This document shows positions 57,301-64,000 of a stretch of 64,000 bases of DNA, piece after piece (the first letter of the stretch is position 1; each line of letters begins with the position of its first letter). Source of the stretch: Holothuria scabra (taxonomy: Eukaryota; Echinodermata; Holothuroidea; Aspidochirotida; Holothuriidae); assembly GCA_037179385.1 (NCBI GenBank), contig CM074193.1, positions 46,715,082 through 46,779,081 of the forward strand, in the 5' to 3' direction. A model generated the notes under the pieces. It was not told the DNA's origin. It worked only from the letters and a program-made list of their open reading frames with translations, and searched no databases. A program made the translations under genes and the position numbers.

Positions 57301-60300
57301 CGGGCAGGCTTTCTTTTTTCTATGCCCGGGCTAAAATACGTTTCAAATTTTGTGAAAGAATCCAATTAATTATCTTGACGGGATCATAGGAGACAGATAA
57401 AGTGAAATTATGATAAAAAGTCAAACTTTAAAAGTTGTCGAAAATGGGCCGAATTTTGATAAAACGGCAAGGCTATAGCCTTCGAATTTTTATCATTTTG
57501 GGCTCAAATTCGGCAGATTTTCAAACTGCGACTTTCGAACCTGTTTAAATATAGATGGAAAATCTTGATATCAATATGAAATCTGGTTAAAAATAAAATG
57601 TTCCTGGGTCGAGTTGAAAGGCGCGCAGCTTAACATTTTCTGTGCGCGGGCTAAAGGACGCATCAAATCTTGTGAAAAAATCCAATTAGTTATCTTAACG
57701 GGATCATAGGAAACAAATAAAGTGAAATTATGATAAAAAGTCAAACTTTAAAAGTTGTCGAAAATGGGCCGAATTTTGATAAAACGGCAAGGCTATAGCC
57801 TTCGAATTTTTATCATTTTGGGCCTTAACTGGGCAGATTTTCAAACTCCGACTTTCGAACCTGTTTAAGTACAGATGGAAAATCTTAATATTAATATGAA
57901 ATCTGGTTAAGTATAAATCATTTGTCGTTCGAGTTCAAAGGCGGGCAGGCTTTCCTTTTTCTATGCTAAAATACGCATCAAATCTTGTGAAAGAATCAAA
58001 TTAATTATGTTAACAGGATTATAGGAGACGGATAAAGCGAAATTATGATAAAAAGTCAAACTTTAAAAATTGTCTAAAATGGACCGAATTTTGATAAAAC
58101 GGCAAGGCTATAGCCTTCGATTTTTATTATTTTGGGCCTAAACTTGGCAGATTTTTAAACTCCGATTTTCGGTAGGGTTTCAATACAGATAGTAAATCTT
58201 AATATCAAAAGGAAATCTGGTAAATAATAAAATGTTTCTGGATCGAGTAAAAGGGCGCGCAAACTTACCATTTTCTATGCGCGGTTGAAAAAAAAAAACA
58301 TCAAAACTTTTCAAAAGAATTCAATAAAATGTCTTTCCGGGATCATAGCAGGAAGATAAAGCGAAATTATGATAAAAAGTCAAACTTTAACAATTGTCAA
58401 AAATGGACCGAATTTTGATAAAACGGCAAGGCTATAGCCTTCGATTTTTATCGTTTTGGGCCTAAACTGGGCAGATTTTCAAACTCCGACTTTCGAACAT
58501 GTTTAAATACAGATGGAAAATCTTGATATCAATATGAAATCTGGTTAAAAATAAAATGTTCCTGGGTCGAGTTGAAAGGCGCGCAGCTTAACATTTTCTG
58601 TGCGCGGGCTAAAGTACGCATCAAATCTTGTGAAAGAATCCAATTAATTATCTTAACGGGATAAAAGGAGACAGATAAAGCGAAATTATAATAAAAAGTC
58701 AAACTTTAAAAGTTGTCGAAAATGGGCCGAATTTTGATAAAACAGCAAGGCTATATAGCCTTCGATTTTTTATCGTTTTGGGCCTAAACTGGGCAGATTT
58801 TCAAACTCCGACTTTCGAACCTGTTTAAGTACAGATGGAAAATCTTAATATTAATATGAAATCTGGTTAAGTATAAATTATTTGTCGTTCGAGTTCAAAG
58901 GCGGGCAGGCTTTCTTTTTTCTATGCCCGGGCTAAAATACGCATCAAATGTTGCGAAAGAATCAAATTAATTATGTTAACGGGATCACAGGAGACAGATA
59001 AAGCGAAATTATGATAAAAAGTCAAACTTTGAAAATTGTCTTAAATGGACCGAATTTCGATAAAATAGCAAAATTATAGCTTTCGATTTTTTATCGTTTT
59101 AGGCCTAAACTTGGCAGACTTTAAAACTCCGACTTTCGGTAGGGTTTCAATACAGATAGTAAATATTAATATCAAAAGGAAATCTGGTAAATAATAAAAT
59201 GTTTCTGGGTCGAGTAAAAGGGCGCGCAGACTTACCATTTTCTATGCGCGGTTAAAAAAAAACATCAAAACTTTTCAAAAGAATTCAATAAAATGTCTTT
59301 TCGGGATCATAGCAGGAAGATAATGCAAAATTATGATAAAAAATCAAACTTTGAAAATTTTCGAAAATTGACCAACTTTTGATAAAACGGCAAGGCTATG
59401 GCCTTCAATTTTTATCATTTTGGGTCTAAACTGGGCAGGTTTTCAAACTCCGACTTTCGAACCTGTTTAAATACAGATGGAAAAACTTAATATTAATATG
59501 AAATCTGGTTAAGTATAAATTATTTGTCGTTCGAGTGCAAAGGCGGGCAGGCTTTCTTTTTTTCTATGCGCGGGCTAAAATACCCATCAAATCTTGTGAA
59601 AGAATCAAATTAATTATGTTAACGGGATCATAGCAGACAGATAAAGCGAAATTATGATAAAAAGTCAAACTTTGAAAATTGTCTTAAATGGACCGAATTT
59701 TGATAAAACGGCAAGGCTATAGCCTTCGATTTTTATTATTTTGGGCCTAAACTTGGCAGATTTTAAAACTCCGACTTTCGTAAGTGTTTAAATACAGATA
59801 GTAAATCTTAACATCAATATGAAATCTGGTAAATAATAAAATGTTTCTGGGCCGAGTAAAATTGCGCGCAGACTTACCATTTTCTATGCGCGGTTAAAAA
59901 AACATCAAAACTTTCCAAAAAAAAATCCAATTAAAATTCTTTTCGGGATCATAGCAAAAACATAACTCAAAATTATGATAAAAATGATATTTTGAAAGTT
60001 GTCGAAAATAAGTAAGTATAAATCATTTGTCGTTCGAGTTCAAAGGCGGGCAGGCTTTCCTTTTTCTATGCTAAAATACGCATCAAATCTTGTGAAAGAA
60101 TCAAATTAATTATGTTAACAGGATCATAGGAGACGGATAAAGCGAAATTATGATAAAAAGTCAAACTTTAAAAATTGTCTAAAATGGACCGAATTTTGAT
60201 AAAACGGCAAGGCTATAGCTTTCGATTTTTATTATTTTGGGCCTAAACTGGGCAGATTTTTAAACTCCGACTTTCGGTAGGGTTTCAATACAGATAGTAA

Positions 60301-63300
60301 ATCTTAATATCAAAAGGAAATCTGGTAAATAATAAAATGTTTCTGGATCGAGTAAAAGGGCGCGCAAACTTACCATTTTCTATGCGCGGTTGAAAAAAAA
60401 AAACATCAAAACTTTTCAAAAGAATTCAATAAAATGTCTTTCCGGGATCATAGCAGGAAGATAAAGCGAAATTATGATAAAAAGTCAAACTTTAAAGGGC
60501 GCGCAAACTTACCATTTTGTATGCGCGGTTAAAGAAAAAAAAAAAAACATCAAAACTTTTCAAAAAAATTCAATAAAATGTCTTTTCGGGATCACAGCAG
60601 GAAGATAATGCAAAATTATGATAAAAAATCAAACTTTGAAAATTTTCGAAAATTGACCGAATTTTGATAATACGGCAAGGCTATACCCTTCAATTTTTTA
60701 TTATTTTGGGCCTAAACTGGGCAGATTTTCAAACTCCGACTTTCGAACCTGTTTAAATACAGATGGAAAATCTCAATATTAATATGAAATCTGGTTAAGT
60801 ATAAATTATTTGTCGTTCGAGTTCAAAGGCGGGCAGGCTTTCTTTTTTCCATGCGCGGGCTAAAATACCCATCAAACCTTGTGAAAGAATCAAATTAATT
60901 ATGTTAACTGGATCATAGGAGACAGATAAAGCGAAATTATGATAAAAAGTCAGACTTTGAAAATTTTCGAATATTGACCGAATTTTGATAAAACGGCAAG
61001 GCTATAGCCTTCGATTTTTATTATTTTGGGAATAAACTGGGCAGATTTTTAAACTCGGTCTTTCGGTAGGGTTTCAATACAGATAGTAAATCTTAATATC
61101 AAAAGGAAATCTGGTAAATAGTAAAATGTTTCTGGGTCGAGTAAAAGGGCGCGCAAACTTACCATTTTCTATGCGAGGTTAAAAAAAAAAAACATCAAAA
61201 CTTTTCAAAAAAATTCAATAAAATGTCTTTTCGGGATCATAGAAGGAAGATAATGCAAAATTATGATAAAAAATCAAACTTTGAAAATTTTCGAAAATTG
61301 ACCGAATTTTGATAAAACGGCAAGGCTATACCCTTCAATTTTTATCATTTTGTTCCTAAACTGGGCAGGTTTTCAAACTCCGACTTTCGAACCTGTTTAA
61401 ATACAGATGGAAAATCTCAATATTAATATGAAATCTGGTTAAGTATAAATTATTTGTCGTTCGAGTGCAAAGGCGGGCAGGCTTTCTTTTTTTCTATGCG
61501 CGGGCTAAAATACCCATCAAATCTTGTGAAAGAATCAAATTAATTATGTTAACGGGATCATAGCAGACAGATAAAGCGAAACTATGATAAAAAGTCAAAT
61601 TTTGAAAATTGTCGAAAATGGAACAAATTTCGATAAAATAGCAAAATTATAGCTTTCGATTTTTTATCGTTTTGGGCCTAAACTTGGCAGACTTTAAAAC
61701 TCCGACTTTCGGTAGGGTTTCAATACAGATAGTAAATATTAATATCAAAAGGAACTCTGGTAAATAATAAAATGTTTCTGGGTCGAGTAAAAGGGCGCGC
61801 AGACTTACCATTTTCTATGCGCGGTTAAAAAAAAAACATCAAAACTTTTCAAAAGAATTCAATAAAATGTCTTTTCGGGATCATAGCAGGAAGATAATGC
61901 AAATTTATGATCAAAAATCAAACTTTGAAAATTTTCGAAAATTGACCGAAATTTGATAAAACAGCAAGGCTATAGCCTTCGATTTTTATCATTTTCATAC
62001 TAAACGGGCAGGTTTTCAATCACCGACTTTCAAACTTGTTTAAATGAAAAAAGAAATTTTCAACATGAATATGAGATCTGTGTTATAACAAAATGTTCCC
62101 AAGTCAGGTAAGAGTTCCGCAGACTTACCTTTTTCTAGGCGCGGTCTAAAATATACATGCAACAATTTAAAAGAGTCCAATTAAAAATCTTTTCAAGATC
62201 AAAGCAGGCAGCTAATGTGAAATCATGGTAAAAAGTCAAACTTTAAAAATTGTCGAAAACGGACCGAATTTTGATAAAACGGCAAGGCTATATCCTTCAA
62301 TTTTTATGATTTCGGGCTTAACCTGGGCAGATTTTCAAACTCCGACTTTCGAACATGTTTAAATACAGATGCATATCCTAATATCAATATGAAATCTGGT
62401 TAAAAATGAAATGTTTCTGGGTCGAGTTCAAAGGCGCGCAGACTGACCATTTTCTATGCAACCTCTAAATTACGCATCAAATCTTGTAAAAGAATCCAGT
62501 CAATTATATTAACGGGGTTATAGCAGACAGATAAAGCGAAATTATGATAAAAAGTCAAACTTTTAAAACGTAAGACGTACCATTTTCTTTGCGGGGTTAA
62601 AAAAAAAAACATCAAAACCTTTCAAAAGAATTCAATTAAATGTCTTTTCGGGATCATAGCAGGAAGATAATGCAAAATTTTGATAAAAAATCAAACTTTA
62701 AAAATTGTCGAAAATGGACCGAATTTTCATAAAACGGCAAGGCTATATCCTTCGATTTTTATCATTTTGGGCCTAACCTGGGCAAATTTTCAAACTCCTA
62801 TTTACGAACGTGTTTAGATACAGATAGAAAATTTTAATATTGATATGAAATCTGGTTAAAAAGAAAATGTTTCTGGGTCGAGTAAAAAGGTGCGCAGACT
62901 TACCATTTTCTATGCGCGGGCTGAAAAAAAGGCATCAAAACTTTTCAAAAAAATCCCATTAAATTTCTTTTCGGGATCATAGCAGACAGGTAGAGCGAAA
63001 TTATAATAAAAAAATGATATTTTGAAGGTTGACGAAAATTGACCGAATTTTGATAAAACGGCAAGGCTATAGCCTTCGATTTTTATCCTTTTGGGCCTAA
63101 CCTGGGCAAATTTTCAAACTCCGACTTTCGAACCTGTTTGAATACAGATGAAAAATCTTAATATGAATATAAAATCTGGTTAAGAATAAAATAATTCTCG
63201 GTCGAGTTCAAAGGCGGGCACACTTACCATTTTTTATGCGAGGGCTAAAATATGCATCAAATTTTTTGAAAGAATCCAATAAAATGTATTTTCGTGATCT

Positions 63301-64000
63301 TAGCAGAAAGATAAGGCAAACTTATGATCAAAAAAAAAAAACTTTGCCAAAGGTCGAAAGTTGACCGAATTTGATAAAACGACAGAGCTATAGCCTTCAA
63401 TTTTTATTATTTCTGGCCTAAACTGGGCAGATTTTCAAACTCCAACATTCAAACGTATTAAATAAAGAAAGAAAATCTTAATATAAATATGACATCTGGT
63501 TCATAATAAAATTTTTCTGGGTCGAGTAAAAAGGCGCGCAGACTTTCCATTTTCTATGAGCTGTTAATAGAAAAGGTATCAAAACTTTTCAAAGAATGCA
63601 ATTGATTATCTTTACGGGATCATAGCATTTTCTATGTAAAATATACATGCAACAATTTCAAAGAATCGAATTAGTCTTTTCGGGATCATTGCAGAAAGAT
63701 AATGCAAAATTATGATCAAAAATCAAACTTTGAGAATTGTCGAAAATTGACCGAATTTCGATAAAGCGACCAGGCTACAGCCTTCGATTTTTATCATTTT
63801 GGGCCTAAACTGGGCAGATTTTCAAACTCCGACTTTCGATCGTGTTTAAATACAGAGAAAAAAATTTTAACATCAATATGATATCTGGTAAACATAAAAT
63901 GTTTCTGGGTCGAGTAAAAAGATGCGCACACTTTACATTTTCTATGCGCGGGCTAAAAAAAGGCATCAAAACTTTTCAAAAAATCCAATTAATTATCTTT
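54360..64000 (+). repeat. Satellite array, ~320-bp unit, about 30 units, continues past the window
   Basis: Marker GGGATCATAG recurs near 54862, 55182, 55780, 56099, 56421, 56740 and 57060, giving a unit of about 310-325 bp. The unit also has AAAACGGCAAGGCTATAGCC, ATCATTTTGGGCCTAAACTG, AACTCCGACTTTCGAAC, a TGGTTAAAAATAAAATG or GTATAAATTATTTGTCGTTC variant segment, GGCGCGCAGACTTACCATTT and TCTATGCGCGGGCTAAAATA. Units at the left edge (54.4-55.9 kb) are the most diverged; interior units such as those from 56.42 and 56.74 kb are nearly identical. No coding capacity. Confidence 0.95.

Noticed and set aside
54360..64000. Possible gene family encoded by the satellite (for example the frame at 55949-56179)
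   Set aside because: Frames are short, differ between units, and are broken by frameshifts and stops in most units.

Overview
The window is a stretch of animal nuclear DNA: AT-rich, with multi-exon genes, kilobase introns and a very high load of small transposons, SINEs and tandem repeats. The repeat style (many MITEs, C/G homopolymer runs, a ~145-bp tandem-repeat element rich in AGGTCA) and the protein sequences suggest a marine invertebrate, possibly a deuterostome such as an echinoderm or hemichordate. That placement is inference; nothing here fixes the species.

Layout. 1-2.2 kb: the 3' half of a decayed CR1/L2-like LINE, split by a hAT-type MITE and followed by a piggyBac-like MITE. 5.6-13.6 kb: a four-exon gene for a BLVRB-like NAD(P)-binding oxidoreductase, whose first intron holds a ~3.5-kb element with about 21 copies of a ~145-bp repeat. 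13.6-24.7 kb: spacer with scattered MITEs. 24.7-28.5 kb: a second BLVRB-like gene on the same strand with the same exon phases, so a tandem duplicate. 32.5-49.4 kb: a complete nine-exon gene for mitochondrial ornithine carbamoyltransferase (OTC), including a short first exon that encodes the mitochondrial presequence. Its introns contain a 0.85-kb foldback element, a palindromic MITE, SINEs and a 1.7-kb tandem array with a tRNA-like A-box. 49.5-54.3 kb: repeat-rich spacer with a clean hAT insertion (8-bp target duplication). 54.4-64 kb: a satellite array with a ~320-bp unit that runs off the right edge.

The three genes all lie on the + strand. OTC makes citrulline from ornithine and carbamoyl phosphate in the mitochondrial matrix. 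The BLVRB-like proteins are probably cytosolic NADPH-dependent reductases. There is no sign that OTC and the BLVRB-like pair work in one pathway; their adjacency looks incidental. I found no convincing undescribed multi-gene system. The most interesting signals are the repeats: nested insertions, palindromic elements, repeats packed with nuclear-receptor-like half-sites, and the satellite's internal structure.
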